Assembly (NCBI RefSeq): GCF_005222915.1
Contig: NZ_STFX01000038.1
Location: 1-64,000, forward strand
Direction: 5' to 3'
Length of the DNA stretch: 64,000 nucleotides
Source of the DNA: Rhizobium sp. FKL33
Lineage (GTDB): Bacteria > Pseudomonadota > Alphaproteobacteria > Rhizobiales > Rhizobiaceae
This document shows positions 15,705 to 23,394 of this stretch, one piece after another (the stretch's first letter is position 1; every line of letters starts with the position of its first letter). The notes beneath the pieces were generated by a model that saw nothing but the letters and a program-made list of their open reading frames with translations, did not search any database and was not told the DNA's origin. A program made the translations under genes and the position numbers.

Positions 15705-16565
15705 CTAATATCCCAGTTCACTAGGAATCACGGAAGGGCACTTCGTGATCATTTTAGCGACTTCAGCAACGATTGGGTCGCCAAATCCCTGAGTTGAGAG
15801 GAGGTATTCTAAACACTCAAGCAATCCCTTGAGTTTGTTTGGGGAACTTGAAGGGACGTTTCCGGTCAGGTACTTTCTAGGCTGTTTCTGAAAAGACCGG
15901 TTAAATAGCCGATCATGGTGTGCGCAAATATTTCGAAGGTCATTCAGGGCCTTGACCCAGTTTTCCAGCAGTTCATAGGTCGGTAGTCCGAACGCTGCAG
16001 CGAGGTCGTTTTTGACAGTGTTGGATACTTGCTCCATGGCATGACTTAGATTTCCAAATGTCATGAACTCTTTGAGCACCCAGATTGGGGGGAGCATTGG
16101 AGGATTATATTCGTCGAAATAGTGCCGCGCTCGCTGATCGTTCTTCTTGTAAAATATATCTGAAAGACGCCCTAAGGTCGCGGCCCGTGTTTTCGGGGTC
16201 TGGAAGCCAGCGTTGTCAAAGTATGGATGTGAACCATGACGGCGTGACATTATTTCGGATAATTGATTTCGGAGCGTGACTTCAAATCGGCCCGTGTGAA
16301 GGAAACAAAACAGCCTAAGCCGCTCATCAAACTCGTATAACGCTATTATATCCCGGAATTTAGTTCCAGGGATGAATGGTTTACCCGGTAGGCTTACTTG
16401 ACGTCTGCTACGAAAATAGATGCGCAGGCGCTCATATCCGATTTGGGCAATCTTCTTTTCCGCGAAATTTCGGGTGCGCCCTGGCAAAGGGAGGCCGCAG
16501 CTGATGAGATGCTGCGTTAACTGAGCTGGATTTTGATGGAGTTTGGTATAAGGTCGACGCGCCAT
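15705..16565 (-). CDS. Abi_2 (AbiD/AbiF-like) HEPN abortive-infection protein
   Basis: The 286-aa protein has the Abi_2 family blocks in order: KIAQIGYERLRIYF (about 38-51), FRDIIALYEFDERLRLF (70-86), RFEVTLRNQL (93-102), PPIWVLKEFMTFGNLSHAMEQV (159-180) and LRNICAHHDRLFNRSF (210-225). R211-N-I-C-A-H216 fits the R-x4-6-H motif of HEPN ribonucleases. Family members act as phage-triggered abortive-infection factors. Codon use is visibly more AT-rich than in neighbouring genes, a sign of transfer. The start at 16565 has GAGG about ten bases upstream. A structured RNA region lies immediately upstream on the same strand. It is the only protein of the element at 15489-16868. Confidence 0.85.
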   Translation of the reverse strand: MARRPYTKLHQNPAQLTQHLISCGLPLPGRTRNFAEKKIAQIGYERLRIYFRSRRQVSLPGKPFIPGTKFRDIIALYEFDERLRLFCFLHTGRFEVTLRNQLSEIMSRRHGSHPYFDNAGFQTPKTRAATLGRLSDIFYKKNDQRARHYFDEYNPPMLPPIWVLKEFMTFGNLSHAMEQVSNTVKNDLAAAFGLPTYELLENWVKALNDLRNICAHHDRLFNRSFQKQPRKYLTGNVPSSSPNKLKGLLECLEYLLSTQGFGDPIVAEVAKMITKCPSVIPSELGY

Positions 16566-16582
16566 CAGACGTCGACCTCAAA

Positions 16583-16693
16583 AACGAGAAGGGCCACCCT
16601 GTTGCACGTCCTTTCGGACGTGTGGTGACCCGTAGCCAGATGAATATGCTCATCTCGTTCCCAAAAATCAAGAGAAATCTTCTAGGTCACCAC
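16583..16693 (-). ncRNA. Candidate abiF-like structured RNA upstream of the Abi_2 gene
   Basis: On the minus strand a nine-base stem (GTGGTGACC at 16685-16693 with GGTCACCAC at 16622-16630) encloses AGATGA/TCATCT (16650-16655 with 16638-16643). It is followed directly by a seven-base hairpin, CACGTCC-GAAA-GGACGTG (16605-16622), capped by a stable GNRA tetraloop. AACGAGA (16653-16659) can also pair with TCTCGTT (16583-16589) as a pseudoknot. Conserved abiF RNAs with stable tetraloops are known beside Abi_2 genes. Here the RNA ends about 20 bases before the start codon. The family assignment is by position and general shape only. Confidence 0.5.
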
Positions 16694-16798
16694 AATTAAT
16701 TCAGCAATTTCTATAAGGCGCAATGATCAACTTCAGGTAAACGAGCCGAGGGAAAACACCGCAAGCCTCGCCGCCAATATCGCGGGAATTCAAACTAC

Positions 16799-16819
16799 GA
16801 GTCGCATTTTATGAGGCAA
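16799..16819 (-). repeat. Element end repeat R3
   Basis: Read on minus: TTGCC-TCATA-AAATGCGACTC. Innermost right copy, with two differences from consensus. Confidence 0.75.
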
Positions 16820-16820
16820 G

Positions 16821-16841
16821 GAGTCGCATCTAGTAAGGCGA
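16821..16841 (-). repeat. Element end repeat R2
   Basis: Read on minus: TCGCC-TTACT-AGATGCGACTC. It is separated from R3 by one base and directly adjoins R1. Confidence 0.8.
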
Positions 16842-16862
16842 CAGTCGCATCTCATGTGGCGA
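16842..16862 (-). repeat. Element end repeat R1
   Basis: Read on minus: TCGCC-ACATG-AGATGCGACTG. This is the outermost right copy, six bases inside the boundary at 16868. Confidence 0.8.
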
Positions 16863-16868
16863 CCTATA

Positions 16869-16873
16869 AAGGA
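16869..16873 (+). repeat. Right copy of the 5-bp target duplication AAGGA
   Basis: AAGGA follows the right end of the element and directly touches the CCA end of the tRNA-Val gene at 16874. Confidence 0.7.
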
Positions 16874-16948
16874 TGGTGGGCGTGACAGGGATCGAACCTG
16901 TGACCCCTTCGGTGTGAACGAAGTGCTCTCCCGCTGAGCTACACGCCC
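16874..16948 (-). tRNA. tRNA-Val (anticodon CAC)
   Basis: The 75-nt gene includes an encoded CCA. The acceptor stem pairs GGGCGTG with CACGCCC, the D stem GCTC with GAGC, the anticodon stem CTTCG with CGAAG around loop TTCACAC, and the T stem ACAGG with CCTGT around TTCGATC. The anticodon is CAC (16914-16916), reading GUG valine codons. It is intact despite the element inserted against its 3' end. Confidence 0.95.
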
Positions 16949-17041
16949 ATCCTATTGAAAAACCAGCCGGAGCTCGCTTCCCGTTTGCGGTGCGCAGCCT
17001 CTAACAGCTTTGCGGGGGGAATGCAAGCGCCGGCGTTGTTA

Positions 17042-20000
17042 TCATGCGGTTTTCTGGAGCGGGATTTCGGAGCCCGCGAGTTTCAGCCGGTCGGCGGCGT
17101 CCTTGAGATCCTGGCTGAAGGTGGAGGCGGCGCTGGCGGCGGACAAAATAACCTCGGCGGCGGCGGCGTCGACATGGGTGGCGCGCGATTCGGCGGGCGC
17201 AGGTTTCCCCAGCAGATAGCCCTGCAATTCATGGCAGCCGATCTGCGTCAGGAAGCGCGCCGCCTCGATGGTTTCGACGCCTTCGGCGACCAGCGTCATG
17301 CCGAGCCCGCGACCCAGTTCGGCAATGGTGCGGATGATGACGCCCGAGCTTTCGGCCTCGTCGAGATTGGCGACGAAGCTGCGATCGATCTTGATCGTAT
17401 CGAAGGGAAAACGGCTGAGATAGGAAAGCGACGAATAACCGGTGCCGAAATCGTCGAGCGCGATTTCGAAGCCCTTGCGCTTGAGTTCCTGCAGGATTGC
17501 CAGCGCGCGCGCGTCGTCGTCAATCAGCACGCTTTCGGTGATCTCGAGTTCCAGCCGGTCGGTGGAGACGCCCGCTCCGCCGACGATCGCCACGAGCGAG
17601 TCGACGAAGCCGGGTTGGCGGAACTGCAACGGCGAGACATTGACGCTGAGCTTGCCCTCGGGGATCTGTTCGGCGAGCAGCCTGCATGCTTCGGAAACCA
17701 CCCAGAGGCCGATCGGCACGATCAGCCCCGAGGCTTCGGCGACCGGAATGAAGTCGGCGGGGCTGATCATCTGCCCCTCGGCGTCGCGCCAGCGCAGCAG
17801 CGCCTCATAGCCGGAAATCGAGGCGGTGGCGGCGTCCACGCGCGGCTGCAGATAAAGTTCGAATTCCTCGCGCTCCAGCGCCTGGGCGAGTTTGGCCTCG
17901 AGTTCCCGGCGCTTTTCCGTCAATTCGTTCATGCCGGGGCGGAAAATGGTCCAGCGATTGCGGCCGGCATTCTTGGATTCATAAAGCGCGATGTCGGCGA
18001 GCGCGATGAGGTCGTCCGGCGTCTGGGCGTGATCGGGACTGCGCGCCATGCCGATGCTCACGCTGACCGGGCAGACGGCGCCGCCGCCGATGTCTACCGG
18101 CGTCCGGAAGGCGCGCACCAAGCGGAATCCGAGATCCGTCAGTTGATTTTCGAACGCGGTGTTGAAAACGATGACGCCGAATTCGTCGCCTCCCAACCGC
18201 GCCACCATCGTGTTGTTGCCAGAGATGTCGGCCAGACGGCGCGCCACTTCGCAGATCACCTTGTCGCCCGCCTGGTGGCCGTAGACGTCGTTGATGTCCT
18301 TGAAATGATCGATGTCGACCAGCGCCAGCGCATGCGCCGCGCCATGCGCCGTCGCGGCGGTGCGTCGCGCCAGTTCCTCGTTGAACAGCACCCGGTTCGG
18401 CAGGTTGGTCAACGGGTCGTGCTGGGCCATGTAGCGAATGCGCTGCTCGGCCGCCTTGCGTTCCCTGAGATCGATGATGCAGACCACCCGGGCCTGCTGC
18501 GATCGATAATGGATATCGCGGCTGCGCACTTCGATCGGGATGTGTTCATCCTCCACGCTCACCATGATCGTCTCGAACGTCTGTTCGCCCGGCGCGCCCA
18601 GCCTTGATCGGAGCCGCTGCGCCTCCTCCTCAGGCACGAAGTCGAGGAGATGGCGCCCGATGACGTCGTGACGCGGGCCGCCGAAGAGCTTGCTGAACTG
18701 ATCATTGGCGTCGACGACCGTGCCGCCGATATGGACCAGAATGGCCTCGAGCGCGGCATTGGCGAGAGCCGCGACGCGATCGGCCTCCTGCAGGTCGCGC
18801 TTGGCGTGCTCGACATCGAGCCGCTCCTTTTCACGCTCTTCGAGCGTATCCATCAGCCGGTTGAACAGGCCGGTCAACGTTTCCGCCTCGCCGCCATTGT
18901 CGTCGGGCAACCGGTGCTTGAGATTGCCGGAGCCATTGAGAAGATCGGTCAGCGCCGTCTCGACATGACCGACGCCGAGACGGGTGTCGTGTTCGGCGAC
19001 ATTGAGGCCGATATCTTCCGCTTCCGGAGTGACGCGGATCGGCGAAACCTTGTCGAGGAGCCAGAAAAAGGCGTAGCCCATCGAAAAAGCCCAGAGAAAA
19101 TTGATTGCGGAGCCCAGCAACTGGATCTCGAACTGCGCCCAGCGACCGCCATTCGGCAGATTGTCGACCGGCGCGAGGAAGGCGAGCAGCAGCGTGCCGA
19201 TGAGACCGGCGACGGCATGCACCCCCACTGCGCCCACGGCATCGTCGATGCGCAGATAACGTTCGATCGCATGGGTGCTCCACACCGCGGCCGCCGAACC
19301 GGCGGCGCCGATCGCCAAAGCGCCGGCGGGCGTCAGGATATGGCAGCCGGCGGTGACCGCCACCAGGCCGCCCAACATGCCGGTGAAGGACTTTTCGGGC
19401 AGGATGACGCCGTTGCGCAACCCCATGATATAACCCACGGACGCGCCCATGCCGCCGGCGAGCACCGTGTTGAGGATGATCATCGGCACGTCGGCGCTCA
19501 TGCGGAGCGTGGAGCCGCCGTTGAAGCCCAGCCAGCCGAAGAACAGCAGGAAAGCGCCCGTGGTGGACAACACCGGACTGTGACCGGAAATCCGGGTGAT
19601 CGATCCGTCTTCGCGGAAACGGTTCCGGCGCGCGCCGATCACCAGGCAGGCGGCGAGCGACACCCAGCCGCCGGTGGCGTGCACCACGGTCGAGCCGGCG
19701 AAATCGACGAAGCCGAGATTGGAGAGGAAGGCGCCGGAGGATGGCGCGAGCGCCCCGCCCCAGGCCCAATGCACGAAGACGGGGTAGATGATCGCCGACA
19801 TGAAGATGGAGCCGGCGACATAGGCCGACAGCTTCATCCGCTCGGCCACCGCGCCGGAAACAATCGTCGCCGCCGTGCCGCAGAACATCACCTGGAAGAC
19901 AAAGAAGCCCGCTTCCCAGGGTTCGAGACCGCCCAGCATGAAAAACTCTTTGCTGAGACCGAACGGCCAGCCGGCGGAAGGCGCAAACGCGATCATGAAA

Positions 20001-20281
20001 CCGACGGAGGCGAAAGCGACGATGCCGAAGACGAAATCGAGCAGGTTTTTCTGCGCAACGTTGATCGAATTCTTCGACCGGACCATGCCGGCTTCAAGAA
20101 GCAGGAAACCCACCTGCATCATCATCACCAGCGACGACGCCGTCATCAGCCATGCCAGGTCGATCTGCGCCTTGTAGGACATGTCGTCTTCGGCGGCCGA
20201 CGCGACAGCAGGCGTGGTCCACAACATGGCCGCGAACGCAAAAACGAGGGGTGACAGACGCGAAAACAGTACTCTGAACAT
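17042..20281 (-). CDS. Ammonium transporter-PAS-GGDEF-EAL fusion protein
   Basis: This 1079-aa protein joins a full Amt channel (residues about 35-412, after a signal-like N-terminus) to a cytoplasmic signalling tail. The Amt pore twin histidines are present as H201 (TVVHATGG) and H355 (GVHAVAG), with D193. The tail has a HAMP-like linker (about 435-490), a PAS domain (505-605), GGDEF (620-785, intact motif at 697-701) and EAL (795-1035, YEALLRW at 825-831, DDFGTGYSS at 943-951). No RxxD inhibition site lies five residues before GGDEF. The architecture suggests an ammonium-responsive enzyme that makes or degrades cyclic di-GMP, or a transceptor. Whether it transports is open. No glnK gene adjoins it. 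Confidence 0.93.
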   Translation of the reverse strand: MFRVLFSRLSPLVFAFAAMLWTTPAVASAAEDDMSYKAQIDLAWLMTASSLVMMMQVGFLLLEAGMVRSKNSINVAQKNLLDFVFGIVAFASVGFMIAFAPSAGWPFGLSKEFFMLGGLEPWEAGFFVFQVMFCGTAATIVSGAVAERMKLSAYVAGSIFMSAIIYPVFVHWAWGGALAPSSGAFLSNLGFVDFAGSTVVHATGGWVSLAACLVIGARRNRFREDGSITRISGHSPVLSTTGAFLLFFGWLGFNGGSTLRMSADVPMIILNTVLAGGMGASVGYIMGLRNGVILPEKSFTGMLGGLVAVTAGCHILTPAGALAIGAAGSAAAVWSTHAIERYLRIDDAVGAVGVHAVAGLIGTLLLAFLAPVDNLPNGGRWAQFEIQLLGSAINFLWAFSMGYAFFWLLDKVSPIRVTPEAEDIGLNVAEHDTRLGVGHVETALTDLLNGSGNLKHRLPDDNGGEAETLTGLFNRLMDTLEEREKERLDVEHAKRDLQEADRVAALANAALEAILVHIGGTVVDANDQFSKLFGGPRHDVIGRHLLDFVPEEEAQRLRSRLGAPGEQTFETIMVSVEDEHIPIEVRSRDIHYRSQQARVVCIIDLRERKAAEQRIRYMAQHDPLTNLPNRVLFNEELARRTAATAHGAAHALALVDIDHFKDINDVYGHQAGDKVICEVARRLADISGNNTMVARLGGDEFGVIVFNTAFENQLTDLGFRLVRAFRTPVDIGGGAVCPVSVSIGMARSPDHAQTPDDLIALADIALYESKNAGRNRWTIFRPGMNELTEKRRELEAKLAQALEREEFELYLQPRVDAATASISGYEALLRWRDAEGQMISPADFIPVAEASGLIVPIGLWVVSEACRLLAEQIPEGKLSVNVSPLQFRQPGFVDSLVAIVGGAGVSTDRLELEITESVLIDDDARALAILQELKRKGFEIALDDFGTGYSSLSYLSRFPFDTIKIDRSFVANLDEAESSGVIIRTIAELGRGLGMTLVAEGVETIEAARFLTQIGCHELQGYLLGKPAPAESRATHVDAAAAEVILSAASAASTFSQDLKDAADRLKLAGSEIPLQKTA

Positions 20282-20406
20282 GGGTCATCCCGGTATGGTC
20301 CGGCGAAAACTAGCCCCATGACATTAAATTATCGTTTCATTTTGACGCAGGTCGCTCATTATCCTGCTGATAGTAATGCGTATTTTAGAAACAAAGCAGG
20401 TAAGAC

Positions 20407-20426
20407 AGGCCGGCTTGCGCCGGCCT
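20407..20426 (-). terminator. Hairpin after the acetylpolyamine amidohydrolase gene
   Basis: AGGCCGGC pairs with GCCGGCCT around TTGC, 11 bp after the stop codon. The T run is weak. Confidence 0.45.
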
Positions 20427-20437
20427 TCGATATCAGA

Positions 20438-21469
20438 TCAGGCGCCTTCGAAGCCCTGCAGCACGCCCACGGCGTTGACGCCGATGTCCGCGACGGCATA
20501 ACCGCCCTCCTGGACGAAGAGCGTCGGCAGGCCGAGTTTGGCGATGCGCGCGCCGATCTTCGGAAAATCCTCCGTCTTCAGCTTGAATTTGCTGATCGGG
20601 TCCTTCTCGAATGTGTCGACGCCGAGCGAGACGACGACGACATCGGGCGCGTAATCGGCAAGCTTGCGGCAGCCGTCTTCCAGCGCCTCGCTCCAGGCGT
20701 CGAATGTCGTGCCCCAGCGCAAGGGATAATTGAGGTTGAAACCTTCGCCCTCTCCTTCGCCGATCTCGTCCTTGTGGCCGAGGAAATAGGGATATTCCTG
20801 CATCGGATCGGCGTGGAAGTTGATGACCTGCACATCCTTGCGGCGGTAGAAGATCTCCTGCGTGCCGTTGCCGTGGTGATAGTCGACATCGAGGATCGAC
20901 ACGCGCGACGCCCCCTGATCGAGGAACCACTGCGCGGCGACGGCGGCGTTGTTGATGAAGCAGTAGCCGCCCATGAAGCCGGCGCCGGCGTGATGGCCCG
21001 GCGGACGGCAAAGCGCGTAAGCCGCCGTCTCGCCACCCTTGACGAGCGCGGCCGCCGTCATAGCCACGTCGTGAGAGGACTTGATCGCGTCCCAGGAGCC
21101 TTCCACCATGCCGATGCCGGCGTCGAACGAGTAATAACCGAGCGCGCCGTCGATGAAATCAGGCACGACATCGCCGCGCAGGCCGCGCGTCGGCCAGGTG
21201 AAAGGCAGCGCGGTGCCGTCGCGTCCCGCCTCTTTCCAGCGCGGATAGACCGTCGGCAGGAAATCGAGGAAATCCTTACGATGGACGCGGGCGGCGGTGT
21301 CGAGCGTGTACTCATCCGGCCCCAGGATCGGGCCGAGCCCGACCTCCAGGATGCGGTCATGGATGAACTGAGCCCGCGAGGGCATCTCGAAAGCCGGCAC
21401 GATGGCGCCGGCGACGAGTTCGAGATTGTTGGCGTGTCCCAGATGACGGGGCGAGAATATCGTTTTCAT
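20438..21469 (-). CDS. Acetylpolyamine amidohydrolase (histone deacetylase family)
   Basis: The 343-aa protein belongs to the arginase/deacetylase fold. The catalytic RPPGHHAG block is near residue 153, the zinc ligands are in DVDYHHGNGTQ near 192 and in SLGVDTFEKDP near 285, and the C-terminal EGGYAVADIG supplies the catalytic Tyr. Bacterial members with this layout and an N-terminal loop like WPTRGLRGD deacetylate N-acetylated putrescine, cadaverine or spermidine. It lies next to a polyamine ABC transporter on the same strand, which fits conversion of imported acetylpolyamines to free polyamines. Confidence 0.88.
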   Translation of the reverse strand: MKTIFSPRHLGHANNLELVAGAIVPAFEMPSRAQFIHDRILEVGLGPILGPDEYTLDTAARVHRKDFLDFLPTVYPRWKEAGRDGTALPFTWPTRGLRGDVVPDFIDGALGYYSFDAGIGMVEGSWDAIKSSHDVAMTAAALVKGGETAAYALCRPPGHHAGAGFMGGYCFINNAAVAAQWFLDQGASRVSILDVDYHHGNGTQEIFYRRKDVQVINFHADPMQEYPYFLGHKDEIGEGEGEGFNLNYPLRWGTTFDAWSEALEDGCRKLADYAPDVVVVSLGVDTFEKDPISKFKLKTEDFPKIGARIAKLGLPTLFVQEGGYAVADIGVNAVGVLQGFEGA

Positions 21470-21490
21470 GGCGAGGAATTCCGTTGAATG

Positions 21491-21520
21491 AAAACCCGCC
21501 GCGACCTGTGTCGCGGCGGG
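21491..21520 (-). terminator. Intrinsic terminator after the polyamine-binding protein gene
   Basis: A perfect 11-base stem (CCCGCCGCGAC with GTCGCGGCGGG, 21495-21520) is followed on the minus strand by TTTTC. It ends the ABC transporter operon before the amidohydrolase gene. Confidence 0.8.
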
Positions 21521-21537
21521 ACAGACTTGAACGGACC

Positions 21538-22572
21538 TTACTTCTGCAGTTCGGTCCAGATCTTGGTGTAGAGATCCTGCGTGGCGGGATCGCAGAGCCT
21601 CATGAACTCGGCCTTGGCTTTGACGTCGGCCGGCGGGTTGAGTTCGGGGGCGCCCTTCATGTCGGCGGGCATGAACTTGTCGGAGCCAGCGATGCCGTTG
21701 GAATAGCGCGCGAAGGCCGAGATCATCGCCGCATTTTCCGGATCCATGATGAAGTTCTGGAACAGCTTGGCGTTCTCGACATTCTTGGCTTCCTTCAGCA
21801 CGACGACGTTGTCGGACCAGAAGGTGATGCCTTCCTTTGGATAGAAGTAGTGGATGTTCGGCTTGGCGAGCCGCTGGCGCAACGCCGAACCGTTCCAGTC
21901 CGATGTCGCGGCGAAGTCGCCGGCGGTCATCTTTTCGATGGTGTTGTATTCCATCGCCACCCAGTTCGGCTTGGCCTTCACCAGGGTGTCGCGCGCCTTC
22001 TTGAGGATCGCCTTGTCCGTCTCGCAGAGCTTGCCGCCGTTATAGGCGATAGCCGCGAAAACCACGTCGGACATCTCAGGCACGATGTTGATCTTGCCCT
22101 TCAGCTCTTCCGGCGGATCGAAAAGAATGCCCCAGCTGTCGGCAGGACCCTTGTAGACGTCGGTGTTGACCACCACGCCGACCGAACCCCACTGCCACGG
22201 AACCGAATATTTGCGGCCGGGATCGAAGTCGGGATTGGCCCATTCGGGAGAAATGTTCTTGGCGTTCTCCATCTTGCCGGGATCGGTTTCCTGGATCAGG
22301 CCTTCCTTGATCCAGATCGGCAGATGGCTCTGGCTGGGCACGGCGATGTCGAAGCCGGTTCCGCCCTGACGAACCTTGGCGAGGGCGGTGTCATTGGAGT
22401 CGTAGTCGGTGATGGTGACCTTGACGTTGTACTTCGTCTCGAATTTCTTGATCAGTTCGGGGCTGGTGTAGTTGCCCCAGTTGTAGATGTGCAATTCTCC
22501 GTCGGCATGGGCAAAGCTCGCCGACGCCATCAGCATGGCGAAGCCCGCCAGCATTTTTCGTCCCAGTATCAT
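21538..22572 (-). CDS. Polyamine ABC transporter, periplasmic binding protein (PotF/PotD-like)
   Basis: The 344-aa protein has a Sec signal peptide (ends near AHADG) and the PotD/PotF family start ELHIYNWGNYTSPELIKKFE. Further blocks are DSNDTALAKVRQGGTGFDIAVPS, YSVPWQWGSVGVVVN and SDWNGSALRQRL. It should bind putrescine or spermidine in the periplasm. It is the last gene of the operon, downstream of both permeases and the ATPase, and ends at a strong terminator. AAGGAAGG is the ribosome site. Confidence 0.93.
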   Translation of the reverse strand: MILGRKMLAGFAMLMASASFAHADGELHIYNWGNYTSPELIKKFETKYNVKVTITDYDSNDTALAKVRQGGTGFDIAVPSQSHLPIWIKEGLIQETDPGKMENAKNISPEWANPDFDPGRKYSVPWQWGSVGVVVNTDVYKGPADSWGILFDPPEELKGKINIVPEMSDVVFAAIAYNGGKLCETDKAILKKARDTLVKAKPNWVAMEYNTIEKMTAGDFAATSDWNGSALRQRLAKPNIHYFYPKEGITFWSDNVVVLKEAKNVENAKLFQNFIMDPENAAMISAFARYSNGIAGSDKFMPADMKGAPELNPPADVKAKAEFMRLCDPATQDLYTKIWTELQK

Positions 22573-22587
22573 CTTGGTTCCCTTCCT

Positions 22588-23394
22588 TTATGAACTGCGT
22601 TTTCTGTTGATGAAGAAGAAGATGGTCACCGCCACCAAGGACAGCAGCAGGAACATCGTGGAAATGGCGTTGACCTCAGGCGTCGTGCCGCGGCGGATCT
22701 GGCCGAGCATATAGGTCGGCAGCGTATCCTGCCCGCCGGATTTGACGAATTCGGTGATGACGACATCGTCGAGCGAAATGACGAAGGCCAGCATGAAGCC
22801 GGCGATGATGCCCGGCCAGAGCAGCGGCAGGGTGATGTAGCGGAAGGCCTTGACCGGCGTGGCGTAGAGATCCGCCGCCGCGCGCTCGAGCGTGTTGTCC
22901 ATGCTTTCGAGGCGGGCGCGAACCGGCAGATAGGCGAAGGGCACGCAGAAGGCCGTGTGCGCGGCGATCAGATAGCCCATGCCGGAATAGCCGGTCCACA
23001 TTTTGAGCCGGGAGAAGAAGATCAGCAACGCCACGGCCGTGACGATTTCCGGCACCATCAAGGGCAAATTGATGAAGGCGTATTTGGCGGTCAGCCCGCG
23101 ATAGGGCTCTGTCCTTGTCATGGCCACCGCCGCCAGCGTGGCGACCGCAGTCGCCACCAGCGCCGCCACAGTTGCGATCTGGAAGGAGCGCGCCGCCGCC
23201 TCGATCACCTGGATATTGCCGAGCGCGGACCGATACCAATCCAGCGAAAAGCCGCCCCATTCGGAAATGCTCTCGCCCGCATTGAAGGAAAACACCACCA
23301 GGACCGCAATCGGCACATAGAGCGCGAAGAAGGAGAAGAGAGCGATCGTGGTGAAGCCGCGCTGACGGCGGACGTCGAAGACACGGTTAGCCAT
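22588..23394 (-). CDS. Polyamine ABC transporter permease (PotI/PotC-like)
   Basis: The 268-aa membrane protein has about six transmembrane segments and the permease coupling motif in ERAAADLYATPVKAFRYITLPLLWPGI. FSFNAGESISEWGGFSLDWY is typical of PotC/PotI. The start at 23394 has GGAGAAG upstream and overlaps the end of the preceding permease gene by eight bases; a longer frame from 23427 is unsupported. Confidence 0.92.
   Translation of the reverse strand: MANRVFDVRRQRGFTTIALFSFFALYVPIAVLVVFSFNAGESISEWGGFSLDWYRSALGNIQVIEAAARSFQIATVAALVATAVATLAAVAMTRTEPYRGLTAKYAFINLPLMVPEIVTAVALLIFFSRLKMWTGYSGMGYLIAAHTAFCVPFAYLPVRARLESMDNTLERAAADLYATPVKAFRYITLPLLWPGIIAGFMLAFVISLDDVVITEFVKSGGQDTLPTYMLGQIRRGTTPEVNAISTMFLLLSLVAVTIFFFINRKRSS

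Larger units (their letters stand above)
15489..16868. mobile_element. 1.38-kb transposase-less element carrying an Abi_2/AbiF defence gene
   Basis: Both ends carry three copies of a 21-bp repeat (TCGCC, five variable bases, AGATGCGACTC), inverted between the ends. The left copies are spaced (15495, 15573, 15604); the right copies are nearly contiguous (16799, 16821, 16842). The outermost copy lies exactly six bases from each boundary (TGTAGC left; TATAGG right, read inward). A 5-bp AAGGA duplication flanks both. The right boundary plus AAGGA abuts the CCA end of tRNA-Val. Several transposase-binding repeats per end and a 5-bp duplication are typical of Tn7-like and IS21-like elements, but no transposase is present. 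The cargo is one Abi_2 gene and a structured RNA, and the interior is clearly more AT-rich than its surroundings. Confidence 0.75.

Noticed and set aside
16799-16862. Three tandem 21-bp repeats resembling a short CRISPR array
   Set aside because: Units are contiguous with no spacers, and variable bases lie inside each unit. Matching inverted copies at 15495-15624 show they are element end repeats.
15489-16948. Integrase-type genomic island at a tRNA gene
   Set aside because: No integrase gene is present and no copy of the tRNA 3' end occurs at the far boundary; only a 5-base flank is duplicated.
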